A DNA stretch of 64,000 nt from an uncultured Modestobacter sp. (GTDB lineage: Bacteria > Actinomycetota > Actinomycetes > Mycobacteriales > Geodermatophilaceae). Each line of letters starts with the position of its first letter. Position 1 is the first letter of the stretch. The position numbers and the translations under genes were made by a program. The notes under the pieces are model-generated. The model was not told the origin of the DNA. It searched no databases and saw only the letters and a program-made list of their open reading frames with translations. This document shows, one piece after another, positions 9,310 through 18,536 of the stretch. The stretch lies in the NCBI RefSeq assembly GCF_947486615.1, contig NZ_CANKUD010000005.1, positions 186,001-250,000 on the forward strand. The letters are read 5' to 3'.

Positions 9310-9450
9310 GTGCCCACTCGCGACACCGCCCGGCCCGCCGGCACCCCGTGCTGGGTCGACCTGGAGCCCCCCGACGTCGCCGCCGCACCTTCTACGCGGC
9401 GGTCCTCGACTGGGATGACCTCGACCCCGGTCCCGGCTTCGGGGGGCGCC
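9310..9450 (+). pseudogene. remnant of a VOC (glyoxalase/bleomycin-resistance-like) family gene: N-terminus, frameshifted and truncated
   Basis: RBS GGAGGAG at 9301 + GTG; frame 1 'VPTRDTARPAGTPCWVDLEPPDVAAA', then after a 1-nt shift 'RTFYAAVLDWDDLDPGPGFGG', matching the VOC N-terminal pattern. Confidence 0.6.
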
Positions 9451-9489
9451 GGCGGCGCAGCGCACAGCTCGATCGGCGACGATGGGGGC

Positions 9490-11607
9490 ATGCGTCACCT
9501 CCTGCGTTCCGCCGCCGTCGGCACCCTGGGCTCGGGGATCGTGCTGCTCGGTGCCGGGCCGGCGTCGGCCGTCGACCCGTTCCTCCCGTCCGAGCAGCTG
9601 ACCGACCAGGCCGACGTGCTCGACAGCGGCGAGGAGAGCGAGGTCGAGTCGGCGCTGCAGGAGCTCGAGGCCCAGGAGGGCACCCAGCTCTACGTCGTCT
9701 ACGTGGACTCCTTCGACGGGATCGACCCGGACGTCTGGGTCGACCAGGCCTTCGACGCGGGGTTGCCCGACGACGCCGTGCTGCTGGCCGTTGCCCCGCC
9801 CACGGCCACCACGGAGGGGCAGGTCGGCTACCAGTCAGGGCCGGCGACCGGGGTCGCGAACGAGGCCGAGCTGGAGCAGCTGATCGACACCGACGTCCGG
9901 CCGGAGCTCCGGCAGGGGGACTGGGCGGGTGCAGCCACGGCGATGGCCCAGGCGCTGCAGGACGACGGCGCCGGGACCGGGACGTCCGCCGGAACGGCCA
10001 CCGGCGGCGACGGCGGCGGTGGGGGAGCGCTCGCCGTGCTGCTCGGGATCGCCGTCGTCGGCGGTGGTGGCTACGCCCTGATGCGCAGCCGGAGCCGCAA
10101 GAAGCGGGCCGCGGCCCAGGCGCAGGCCGCCCGGGAGCGCGCCGAGGCCGAGGCCGCCGCGCGCGACCCGCACCACGGCACGTCCACCGAGCAGCTGATG
10201 TACCGGGCCAGCGAGCAGCTGCTGGCCCTGGACGAGGCGGTCAAGACCTCCGAGCTCGACCTGGCCTACGCCCGTTCGCAGTACGGCGAGCAGCCGGTCG
10301 CCGGCTTCCAGGAGGCGCTGGACCAGTCCAAGGGCGAGCTGTCCCGGGCGTTCACCATCCGCCAGGAGCTGGACGACGAGTACCCCGAGGACGAGCCGAC
10401 CCAGCGTCAGATGCTGACCGACCTGCTCCAGCTGACCGGGGCGGCCGACGCCCGGCTGGCCGACCAGGCCGAGGCCTACGGCCGGCTACGGCACCTGCAG
10501 GAGTCCGCGCCGGAGGCGCTGGCCGCCCTCGCCCCGGCGATCGAGGCGGCCCGCGGCCAGGTGCCGGCGGCGGAACGCTCGCTGCAGGACCTGGAGCAGC
10601 GCTACGCGCGCACGGCCTGGGCCCCGGTCGAGGACAACGTGACCGAGGCGCGCTCCCGGATCGAGCTGGCCGAGCAGGCCGTCGCGCACGGCCGCACCGA
10701 GCTGGCCGAGGGCCGGCCGGCCGGCGCGGTGCCGGCGATCCGCGCGGCCGAGGACGCGCTGGCGCAGAGCCGCACGCTGCTGGAGGCGGTGGGCCGGGTC
10801 GCCGGTGACCTGGCTGCGGCGCAGGGGCGCTTCGACGAGGTGCGCGCCGAGACGGAGAAGGACATCGCCGAGGCCCAGGCGCTGCTGGCCCGCGGCGTCG
10901 ACACCCCGGGCCTGCGCGAGCAGCTGGCCCGGGCGGAGAGCGCCCTGGCCGGGTCGGCCGGCCGACTGCAGCCCCGGGACGGTGCGCTGCCCGACCCGCT
11001 GGCCGTCGTCCGCCAGCTCGACGAGGCCGATCTCGCGCTGGAGGCCGCGCTGGAGCCGGCGCGCGACGTGCGCCAGCAGCAGGAGCGGGCGGCGGCGCAC
11101 CTGCAGCAGGCCTACCGCGCGGCGGACACCTCGGTGGCGGTGGCCGGTGACTTCATCGCCACCCGCCGGGGAGCGGTCGGCAGCTCCGCCCGCACCCGGC
11201 TGGCCGAGGCGGAGCGGCTGCTGGACGACGCCGCCCGGCTCGGCAGCTCCGACCCGGTCGCCGCGCTGCGCTCGGCCCAGCGGGCCGACGGGCTGGCCCA
11301 GCAGGCGCTGGCGGCGGCCCAGCAGGACGTGCAGACCTACCAGGCAGGTGGCTACGGCGGCCCCGGCTACGGCGGCGGCTACCGGCGCGGCTACGGCGGG
11401 GGCGGCTTCGGCGGCGGCTTCGCCGGTGGCGTGGCCGGCGGGCTGCTGGGCAGCGTGCTGCTGGGCGGGCTCGGCGGCGGCTACGGGGGCGGGTACGGCG
11501 GCGGGGGCGGGGACTTCGGCGGCGGTGGCGGCTTCGGGGGCGGTGGGGACTTCGGCGGTGGTGGCGGTTTCGGCGGCGGCGACTTCGGCGGCGGCGGGGA
11601 CTTCTGA
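9490..11607 (+). CDS. TPM domain-containing protein with coiled-coil region and Gly-rich C-terminus
   Basis: MRHLLRSAAVGTLGSGIVLLGAGPASAVDPFLPSEQLTDQADVLDSGEESEVESALQELEAQEGTQLYVVYVDSFDG; signal peptide; GYGGGGGFGGG tail. Confidence 0.88.
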   Translation: MRHLLRSAAVGTLGSGIVLLGAGPASAVDPFLPSEQLTDQADVLDSGEESEVESALQELEAQEGTQLYVVYVDSFDGIDPDVWVDQAFDAGLPDDAVLLAVAPPTATTEGQVGYQSGPATGVANEAELEQLIDTDVRPELRQGDWAGAATAMAQALQDDGAGTGTSAGTATGGDGGGGGALAVLLGIAVVGGGGYALMRSRSRKKRAAAQAQAARERAEAEAAARDPHHGTSTEQLMYRASEQLLALDEAVKTSELDLAYARSQYGEQPVAGFQEALDQSKGELSRAFTIRQELDDEYPEDEPTQRQMLTDLLQLTGAADARLADQAEAYGRLRHLQESAPEALAALAPAIEAARGQVPAAERSLQDLEQRYARTAWAPVEDNVTEARSRIELAEQAVAHGRTELAEGRPAGAVPAIRAAEDALAQSRTLLEAVGRVAGDLAAAQGRFDEVRAETEKDIAEAQALLARGVDTPGLREQLARAESALAGSAGRLQPRDGALPDPLAVVRQLDEADLALEAALEPARDVRQQQERAAAHLQQAYRAADTSVAVAGDFIATRRGAVGSSARTRLAEAERLLDDAARLGSSDPVAALRSAQRADGLAQQALAAAQQDVQTYQAGGYGGPGYGGGYRRGYGGGGFGGGFAGGVAGGLLGSVLLGGLGGGYGGGYGGGGGDFGGGGGFGGGGDFGGGGGFGGGDFGGGGDF

Positions 11608-11789
11608 CGGCGGTCCGGGAGCCGGGGAGGCACACCGGGCGGCGGGGTCACAACACGATCACAGCCTGGTCCCGAGTTCTCGCCCAGTGAGATCGATGTG
11701 TTAGTCATGCAGTTCCGATGACCACAGGCGGCCGCGGTGGCGCGCCTCCCTGCGCCCGCGGCTCGCCTCCCATGAGAACGAGGTAGCGG

Positions 11790-13430
11790 ATGAACTCCCT
11801 GTCCAGGAGCGGCCGGCGCACGCTGGTCGCGACGGCGGGCATCGCGACGACGGCCCTGGTGCTGTCGGCGTGCGGCGGCGGTGACGGTGACGGCGAGGGC
11901 GGTGGCTCCGGTGGTGGGGCACTGACCATCGGCACCACCGACAAGATCACCACGATCGACCCGGCCGGTTCGTACGACAACGGCTCCTTCGCCGTGATGA
12001 ACCAGGTCTACCCGTTCCTCATGAACACCCCGATGGGCAGCCCGGACGTCGAGCCGGACATCGCCGAGTCGGCCGAGTTCACCTCGCCCACCGAGTACAC
12101 GGTAACGCTGAAGGACGGCCTGACCTTCGCCAACGGCAACGAGCTGACCGCCTCGGACGTGAAGTTCAGCTTCGACCGCATGGTCGCGATCAACGACGAG
12201 AACGGCCCGGCGTCGCTGCTGTACAACCTCGAGAGCGTCGACGCCCCGGACGACACCACCGTGGTGTTCAACCTGGCGTCGCCCGACGACCAGGTCTTCC
12301 CGCAGATCCTCTCCAGCCCGGCCGGCCCGATCGTCGACGAGGACGTCTTCGCCGCCGACGCGCTGACCCCGGACGAGGAGATCGTCGACGGCAACGCCTT
12401 CGCCGGCCCCTACGCGATCACCAACTACGACCAGAACAACCTGGTCTCCTACGAGGCCTTCGACGGCTACCAGGGCCTGCTCGGCGCCCCGGAGACCGAC
12501 ACGATCAACGTCGCGTATTACACCGACGCCTCGAACCTGAAGCTGGACGTGCAGGAGGGCAACATCGACGTCGCGTGGCGGAGCCTGTCCGCGACCGACA
12601 TCGAGGACCTGCGCGGCAACGACCAGGTCGAGGTCCTCGACGGTCCCGGCGGCGAGATCCGCTACATCACGTTCAACTTCGACACCCAGCCCTACGGTGC
12701 GACGACGCCTGAGGCCGATCCGGCCAAGGCCGTCGCCGTCCGGCAGGCCGTCGCGGACCTGATCGACCGCGAGGAGCTGGCCGACCAGGTCTACAAGGGC
12801 ACCTACACCCCGCTGTACTCCCACGTCCCCGAGGGCCTGACCGGTGCGATCGAGCCGCTCATGGAGCAGTACGGCGACGGTTCCGGTGGCGCCGACGCCG
12901 ACGCGGCCGCGCAGCGGCTGCAGGCGGCCGGTGTCCAGACCCCGGTCGAGCTGAACCTGCAGTACTCCAACGACCACTACGGCCCGTCCTCGGGTGACGA
13001 GTACGCGTTGATCAAGAACCAGCTGGAGGAGTCCGGGCTGTTCACGGTGAACCTGCAGACCACCGAGTGGGTGCAGTACTCCAAGGACCGCGTCGCCGAC
13101 GTCTACCCGGCCTACCAGCTGGGCTGGTTCCCCGACTACTCGGACGCGGACAACTACCTCACGCCGTTCTTCCTCACGGAGAACTTCCTTGCCAACCACT
13201 ACTCGGACCAGGAGGTGAACGACCTGATCCTGCAGCAGGCCACCACCGCCGACCCGGCCGAGCGGCAGGCGCTGATCGAGGAGATCCAGACCCAGGTCGC
13301 CGAGGACCTGTCCACGCTCCCGTACCTGCAGGGCGCGCAGGTCGCCGTCACCGGCACCGACGTCTCCGGCGCCGAGGACACCCTCGACGCGTCGTTCAAG
13401 TTCCGCTACGGCGCCCTCTCCAAGGGCTGA
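11790..13430 (+). CDS. ABC transporter family 5 (peptide/oligopeptide) substrate-binding lipoprotein
   Basis: MNSLSRSGRRTLVATAGIATTALVLSACGGG...; 'ESAEFTSPTEYTVTLKDGLTFANGNELTASDVKFSFDRM'. Confidence 0.93.
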   Translation: MNSLSRSGRRTLVATAGIATTALVLSACGGGDGDGEGGGSGGGALTIGTTDKITTIDPAGSYDNGSFAVMNQVYPFLMNTPMGSPDVEPDIAESAEFTSPTEYTVTLKDGLTFANGNELTASDVKFSFDRMVAINDENGPASLLYNLESVDAPDDTTVVFNLASPDDQVFPQILSSPAGPIVDEDVFAADALTPDEEIVDGNAFAGPYAITNYDQNNLVSYEAFDGYQGLLGAPETDTINVAYYTDASNLKLDVQEGNIDVAWRSLSATDIEDLRGNDQVEVLDGPGGEIRYITFNFDTQPYGATTPEADPAKAVAVRQAVADLIDREELADQVYKGTYTPLYSHVPEGLTGAIEPLMEQYGDGSGGADADAAAQRLQAAGVQTPVELNLQYSNDHYGPSSGDEYALIKNQLEESGLFTVNLQTTEWVQYSKDRVADVYPAYQLGWFPDYSDADNYLTPFFLTENFLANHYSDQEVNDLILQQATTADPAERQALIEEIQTQVAEDLSTLPYLQGAQVAVTGTDVSGAEDTLDASFKFRYGALSKG

Positions 13431-13453
13431 CCCGAGCCGGACAGCGCAGCACG

Positions 13454-13492
13454 CAGCCCCGGGTGACCCGCAGCGCGGGTCACCCGGGGCTC
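13454..13492 (+). terminator. strong intra-operon hairpin between substrate-binding and permease genes
   Basis: AGCCCCGGGTGACCCG / CGGGTCACCCGGGGCT perfect 16-bp stem (13455-13470 / 13476-13491). Confidence 0.75.
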
Positions 13493-13547
13493 GGCGCGTC
13501 CGGACCGGCGTGTCGCACGCACGAGCACACCTGATGGACTGGGAGCG

Positions 13548-14654
13548 ATGACCACCACGACCACGGAGCCCACCACCGGCTCCACCGAGCCCGCCGGCGA
13601 GGCGACCCCGGCTCGCAAGCGCCGCAGCGGGGGTGGCGGGCTGGGCAGCTACGTCCTCATCCGCTTCCTGCTGATCTTCCCGACGATCTTCATCCTGGTG
13701 ACGACCGTCTTCTTCCTGATGCGCGCCACCGGTGACCCGATCACCGCCGCGCTCGGTGGCCGGCTGCCCGCCGACCAGCTGGCCGAGCGGATCCGCGAGG
13801 CCGGCTACGACCGCCCGCTCTTCGCCCAGTACCTGGACTACCTGGGCAACCTGCTGCAGGGCGACTTCGGCACCACGCTCAGCGACCGCCGGCCGGTCAG
13901 TGAGGTGCTCACCACCTTCGGTGCGGCGACCCTCGAGCTGTCGGTCTACGCGCTGATCGTCGCGTTCATCATCGGCATCCCGCTGGGCATGATCGCCGCC
14001 TACTTCCGCGACCGGACGCCGGACGCGCTGCTGCGGGTCTTCGCGATCCTCTGCTACGCCACCCCGGTCTTCTTCGCCGGTCTGCTGCTCAAGCTGATCT
14101 TCTCGGTCTGGCTGGACTGGCTGCCGGTCGCCGGCCGCGCCTCCACCATCGCCGAGATCCAGCTGCAGAGCGTGGACAACCCCACCGGCATCGCCCTCAT
14201 CGACGCGATCCAGACCGGCAACGGCGAGGTCGTCAGCGACGTGCTGCAGCACGCCATCCTGCCGTCGATCGCACTCGGCCTGCTCACCGCCGGGGTGTTC
14301 CTCCGGCTGGTGCGCACCAACGTCATCGGCACGCTGGGCACCGGCTACGTCGAGGCAGCCCGCTCCCGCGGCGTCGCCGAGTCCCGGCTGCTGCGCAAGC
14401 ACGCCTACCGGCCGGCGCTGATCCCGATCATCACCGTCATCGGCCTGCAGATCGCCCTGCTGCTGGTGGGCGCGGTGCTCACCGAGACCACCTTCGAGTG
14501 GCGCGGCCTGGGCTTCCAGCTCTCGCAGTACCTGCAGGCGCGTGACTTCGTGGCGGTGCAGGGGATCGTGGCCCTGCTCGCCGTCATCGTCGCCGTCACC
14601 AACTTCATCGTCGACGTCATCGCGGCGCTCATCGACCCCCGGGTGAGGTACTGA
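13548..14654 (+). CDS. peptide ABC transporter permease (DppB/OppB type)
   Basis: ORF with 'LSVYALIVAFIIGIPLGMIAAYFRDRTPDALLRV' and EAARSRGVAESRLLRKHAYRPALIPIITVIG. Confidence 0.92.
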   Translation: MTTTTTEPTTGSTEPAGEATPARKRRSGGGGLGSYVLIRFLLIFPTIFILVTTVFFLMRATGDPITAALGGRLPADQLAERIREAGYDRPLFAQYLDYLGNLLQGDFGTTLSDRRPVSEVLTTFGAATLELSVYALIVAFIIGIPLGMIAAYFRDRTPDALLRVFAILCYATPVFFAGLLLKLIFSVWLDWLPVAGRASTIAEIQLQSVDNPTGIALIDAIQTGNGEVVSDVLQHAILPSIALGLLTAGVFLRLVRTNVIGTLGTGYVEAARSRGVAESRLLRKHAYRPALIPIITVIGLQIALLLVGAVLTETTFEWRGLGFQLSQYLQARDFVAVQGIVALLAVIVAVTNFIVDVIAALIDPRVRY

Positions 14655-14656
14655 CC

Positions 14657-15733
14657 ATGGCGACCGCTGTCACCACTCCTGAACAGGCCGGACGGCGGCG
14701 CTCCTGGCGCCGGCTGCCGGTGGTGCACCAGCTGCGGCAGAGCGTCGGCCTGCAGCGCGGCATGCTCATCGCCGGCCTCGTGCTGATGGGCGTCTTCGTG
14801 CTCACCGCGGTGTTCGCGCCCCTGCTGGCCCCCTACGAGTACGGCCAGCTGCGCGACGCCGAGGGCACCTTCGGGGCCCAGCAGTCGCCCTCGGCCGAGC
14901 ACTGGCTGGGCACCACGGTCGGTGGCTACGACGTGCTGTCCCGGGTGATCTGGGGCTCGCGCACCGCGCTGTACGTGATCGTCATCGCGGTGCTGTTGTC
15001 GATCGTGCTGGGCGTGCTCCTCGGCCTGGTCTCCGGCTACTTCGGCGGCTGGCTGGACCGCGTCCTCGTGGTCATCGCCGACGCCGTCTACGCCTTCCCG
15101 ACGCTGCTGCTGGCCATCGTCGTCGCCATCGTGATCAGCGGCGGCCAGTCCCGGCTGTGGGGCGGCATCTTCGCCGCGGCGATCTCGATCACCGTGGTCT
15201 TCATCCCGCAGTACTTCCGGGTGGTGCGGGCCGAGACGGTGCGGATCAAGGCCGAGGCGTTCGTCGAGTCGGCCAAGGTGATCGGCGCGAGCAACCGGCG
15301 GATCATGACCCGGCACGTGCTGCGCAACGCCACCCGCACGCTGCCGCTGATCCTCACGCTGAACGCCTCCGAGGCGATCCTCACCCTCGCCGGGCTGGGC
15401 TTCCTCGGCTTCGGCATCCAGCCCACCGCCGCGGCCGAGTGGGGCTACGACCTCAACCGGTCGCTGTCCGACGTCTCCAGCGGCATCTGGTGGACGTCGG
15501 TCTTCCCCGGCGCCGCGATCGTGCTCACCGTGCTGGGCCTGACCCTGGTCGGGGAGAGCCTCAACGACCTGGCCGACCCCCGGCTGCGCACCCGCCGCCG
15601 GGCCGCCGACGTCCCGGAGGACGAGGTCGAGGACGCCCCAGCGGGCACTCCCGAGGTGTCGGCCGTGCCCGGTGGCACCCTCAGCGGCCCCGACGGGGTC
15701 GGCGCCCCGCACACCGGAGGTACCCGAGCATGA
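14657..15733 (+). CDS. peptide ABC transporter permease (DppC/OppC type)
   Basis: APYEYGQLRDAEGTFGAQQSPSAEHWLGTTVGGYDVLSRVIWGSRTAL; EAA-loop 'ESAKVIGASNRRIMTRHVLRN'. Confidence 0.92.
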   Translation: MATAVTTPEQAGRRRSWRRLPVVHQLRQSVGLQRGMLIAGLVLMGVFVLTAVFAPLLAPYEYGQLRDAEGTFGAQQSPSAEHWLGTTVGGYDVLSRVIWGSRTALYVIVIAVLLSIVLGVLLGLVSGYFGGWLDRVLVVIADAVYAFPTLLLAIVVAIVISGGQSRLWGGIFAAAISITVVFIPQYFRVVRAETVRIKAEAFVESAKVIGASNRRIMTRHVLRNATRTLPLILTLNASEAILTLAGLGFLGFGIQPTAAAEWGYDLNRSLSDVSSGIWWTSVFPGAAIVLTVLGLTLVGESLNDLADPRLRTRRRAADVPEDEVEDAPAGTPEVSAVPGGTLSGPDGVGAPHTGGTRA

Positions 15734-17415
15734 GCGTCGTCGACATCAAGGACCTGCAGGTCACCTTCGCCACGGACGCCGGCAGCGTCGCCGCGGTCAA
15801 GGACGTCAGCCTGCAGGTGCAGGCCGGTGAGGTGCTGGCCATCGTCGGGGAGAGCGGCAGCGGCAAGACCGTCACCGCGCGCAGCATCCTCGGCCTGCTC
15901 CCGGAGACCGCGCGGGTGCGGGGCGCGGTGGTGCTCAGCAGCAAGGACGGCACGGACGAGCACGACGTCGTCCCGTTGCGCGGGTCGCAGCTGCGCGAGG
16001 TGCGCGGGCAGGACGCCGCCATGGTGTTCCAGGAGCCCTCGACCTCGCTGAACCCGGTCTACCCGGTCGGCTGGCAGATCGCCGAGGGGCTGCGGGCGCA
16101 CGGGAAGCTCAGCAAGAAGGAGGCGCGAGTCAAGGCGATCGACGTGCTGCGCCGGGTCGGCATCCCCGACCCGGAGGAGCGCGTCGACCACTACCCGCAC
16201 CAGTTCTCCGGCGGGCAGAAGCAGCGCATCGTCATCGCCCAGGCGCTCGTGCTCGACCCCGGCGTGATCATCGCCGACGAGCCGACGACGGCCCTCGACG
16301 TCACGGTGCAGGCCGAGATCCTCGACCTGCTGCGCCGCTGCCGGGACGAGTTCGGCGCCGCGATCGTGCTGATCACGCACAACATGGGCGTGGTCGCCGA
16401 CCTCGCCGACCGGGTCGCGGTCATGTACCAGGGGCGGATCGTCGAGCAGGCCGACGTCCGCACGCTGTTCTCCGCGCCGCAGGACGACTACACCAAGCAG
16501 CTGCTCGGCGCCGTCCCGCGGCTGGGGCAGGGCGTGGCGCGCACCCGGGAGCGGGCGGCCGGCCGGAAGGCCGGGTGGGCGGAGGCCACCCCGGTGGTCG
16601 AGGCCCGCGACCTGCGGATCGTCTACCCCGGCCGGCTGCGCCAGCCGGACTTCGTCGCCGTCGACGGGGTCAGCTTCGCCATCCGGCCCGGTGAGGTGCT
16701 CGGCCTGGTGGGGGAGTCCGGCAGTGGCAAGACCACGATCGGCCGGGCCATCGCCGGGCTGACCAAGGTCGGCGGCGGGTCGCTGCAGGTGCTCGGCACC
16801 GAGATGAACGGCATGAAGGAGCGCACCTTCCGGCCGGTGCGGGAGCGGATCGGTTTCGTCTTCCAGGACCCAGCGTCCAGCTTCAACCCGCTGCTCACCA
16901 TCGCCGAGGCGGTGGCCGAGCCGCTGGTGGTGCACAAGCGCGCCAAGGACCCGGCCGCGGCGCGGGCCCGGGTCGACGAGCTGCTGGAGGCGGTGCAGCT
17001 GCCCAAGGCCTTCGGCGACCGGTTCCCGCACGAGCTCTCCGGTGGTCAGCGGCAGCGCGCCAGCCTGGCCCGCGGGCTGGCGCTGGAGCCCGAGCTGCTC
17101 ATCGCCGACGAGCCGACCTCGGCGCTGGACGTCTCGGTGCAGGCCCGGGTGCTGGAGCTCTTCGACGAGCTGCAGCGGGAGCTGGGGTTCGCGGCGCTGT
17201 TCATCAGCCACGACCTCGCCGTCGTCGACCTGCTCGCCGACCGGATCGCGGTGCTCTACCGCGGCCGGCTGGTCGAGGAGGGCACCGGCGCCGAGGTGCT
17301 CGGTGCGCCGAAGCACCCCTACACGCAGCGGCTGCTCGCCTCCCTGCCGGTGCCCGACCCGGACGAGCAGGCCACCCGCCGCACCCAGCTCCAGGCCCTC
17401 CGCGACGCCGACTGA
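15730..17415 (+). CDS. dipeptide ABC transporter ATP-binding protein, two fused ATPase domains (DppD-DppF type)
   Basis: Two Walker A (GESGSGKTVT, GESGSGKTTI) and two signature motifs (FSGGQKQR, LSGGQRQR). Confidence 0.93.
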   Translation: MSVVDIKDLQVTFATDAGSVAAVKDVSLQVQAGEVLAIVGESGSGKTVTARSILGLLPETARVRGAVVLSSKDGTDEHDVVPLRGSQLREVRGQDAAMVFQEPSTSLNPVYPVGWQIAEGLRAHGKLSKKEARVKAIDVLRRVGIPDPEERVDHYPHQFSGGQKQRIVIAQALVLDPGVIIADEPTTALDVTVQAEILDLLRRCRDEFGAAIVLITHNMGVVADLADRVAVMYQGRIVEQADVRTLFSAPQDDYTKQLLGAVPRLGQGVARTRERAAGRKAGWAEATPVVEARDLRIVYPGRLRQPDFVAVDGVSFAIRPGEVLGLVGESGSGKTTIGRAIAGLTKVGGGSLQVLGTEMNGMKERTFRPVRERIGFVFQDPASSFNPLLTIAEAVAEPLVVHKRAKDPAAARARVDELLEAVQLPKAFGDRFPHELSGGQRQRASLARGLALEPELLIADEPTSALDVSVQARVLELFDELQRELGFAALFISHDLAVVDLLADRIAVLYRGRLVEEGTGAEVLGAPKHPYTQRLLASLPVPDPDEQATRRTQLQALRDAD

Positions 17416-17422
17416 CGAAGGA

Positions 17423-17473
17423 CCCCCTTGCCCCCCACCCCTCCCGGGCTCGGGGCGGGCCCCTGCAAGGGGG
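17423..17473 (+). terminator. hairpin immediately after the ABC ATPase stop codon
   Basis: CCCCCTTGC / GCAAGGGGG; conserved flanks shared with other intergenic hairpins (see findings). Confidence 0.6.
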
Positions 17474-17474
17474 C

Positions 17475-17508
17475 CTGGGCGGCCATGTTGGCCAACATGG
17501 CCGCTCAG
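17475..17508. repeat. 34-bp palindrome (26 bp perfect) between convergent genes
   Basis: CTGGGCGGCCATGTTGGCCAACATGGCCGCTCAG; core GCGGCCATGTTGGCCAACATGGCCGC is perfectly self-complementary. Confidence 0.9.
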
Positions 17509-17527
17509 GTGACCCGGGGTGGTGCGG

Positions 17528-18475
17528 TCAGGGGGCGCGCCAGCGGCGGTGGGCGGCGTCGGCGAGGAGGAGGAAGGCCTGGGCCTCGGGGGAGTGCCCC
17601 GGCCGGTCGAAGTGCGGCGCGGCGCTGGCGCCGGTGACCCGGCCGAGGTCGTCCACCCGGTCGACCACCGCTGCCAGCAGCGACTCGCCCGTCGTGCCGT
17701 AGGACGGCGGCAGCCACCCCTCGGCCGCTCCGGTCAGCGCCGCGGTGGCCAGCATCGCGGCCACGTCGGTGTCCGCCGGCCCGGCCGGGTCGTCGAGCAC
17801 GTCGCCGAACAGCCCGTCCGGACGGCGGTGCACCAGGCAGGCGTCCAGCAGCTCGCGCACCTGGGCGGCCACGGCGTCGGCGGCGTCCCCGGTGAGCCGG
17901 CCGACCGCACGGGCGGCGCCGGCGGCGACCCAGCCGTTGCCGGTGCCCCAGGGGCGGGCGTCGGCGAGGGCGCCGGCGTCCTCGTCCCACCGTGCCGCCC
18001 ACAAACCGGTGCCGGGGTCGCGCAGCCGGGCCCGGTGGCCGGCGAGCTGGGCGAGCGCGGCGGCCGGCTCGCCGACCGCCGCCAGGAACGGCACCGCCAT
18101 GTACACGGTGTCGGCCCAGACCTGCCGGCTGCCGAGCAGGTGGAACAGCGTGCCGTCCGCGGCCCGGGGCGCCCCGCTGGTGAGCCAGGCTCGTTGGCCG
18201 GCCGCCGCCGCGGTCAGCACCGGGTCGCCGGCGCGGACGGCGAGGTCGTGCACGAACTCGCCGACCGCGCCGCTGTTCACCGCGCACACCGGGTCCAGCT
18301 CGGCCAGCCGCCCGTCGGCCCGCTGCCGGGCGACCGCGTCGTCGACCAGCGCGCGCAGCGGGCCGGTCGCGCCGGCGTCGGCCAGCACGGCGGCGGTGAG
18401 GCCCTGGTCCCAGGAGTGGCGCTGGCTCACCAGCAGGCAGTCGAGCACGCGCCGGCGGGTGTCCGGGTCGAGCAC
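17528..18475 (-). CDS. glycoside hydrolase family 88/105-like protein (unsaturated glycuronyl hydrolase type)
   Basis: MLDPDTRRRVLDCLLVSQRHSWDQGLTAAVLADAG...SRQVWADTVYMAVPFLAAVGEP...DARPWGTGNGWVAAG. Confidence 0.7.
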   Translation of the reverse strand: MLDPDTRRRVLDCLLVSQRHSWDQGLTAAVLADAGATGPLRALVDDAVARQRADGRLAELDPVCAVNSGAVGEFVHDLAVRAGDPVLTAAAAGQRAWLTSGAPRAADGTLFHLLGSRQVWADTVYMAVPFLAAVGEPAAALAQLAGHRARLRDPGTGLWAARWDEDAGALADARPWGTGNGWVAAGAARAVGRLTGDAADAVAAQVRELLDACLVHRRPDGLFGDVLDDPAGPADTDVAAMLATAALTGAAEGWLPPSYGTTGESLLAAVVDRVDDLGRVTGASAAPHFDRPGHSPEAQAFLLLADAAHRRWRAP

Positions 18476-18492
18476 TGGGGACCTCCTGGACG

Positions 18493-18531
18493 GCTCGAGC
18501 CCTGGCCCGAGGTGCAGGCCAGGGCTCGAGC
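18493..18531 (-). terminator. intra-operon hairpin between SDR and GH105-like genes
   Basis: GCTCGAGCCCTGGCC / GGCCAGGGCTCGAGC perfect 15-bp stem, 9-nt loop. Confidence 0.7.
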
Positions 18532-18536
18532 GGTGG

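Noticed and set aside
11347-11604. Glycine-rich repeat (GGYGGG) that could look like a minisatellite or CRISPR-like array
   Set aside because: In-frame Gly/Tyr/Phe-rich tail of the TPM protein; no spacers or uniform repeats.
11481-14402. 973-aa minus-strand ORF
   Set aside because: Antisense to the peptide-binding protein and permease; GC-rich shadow frame.
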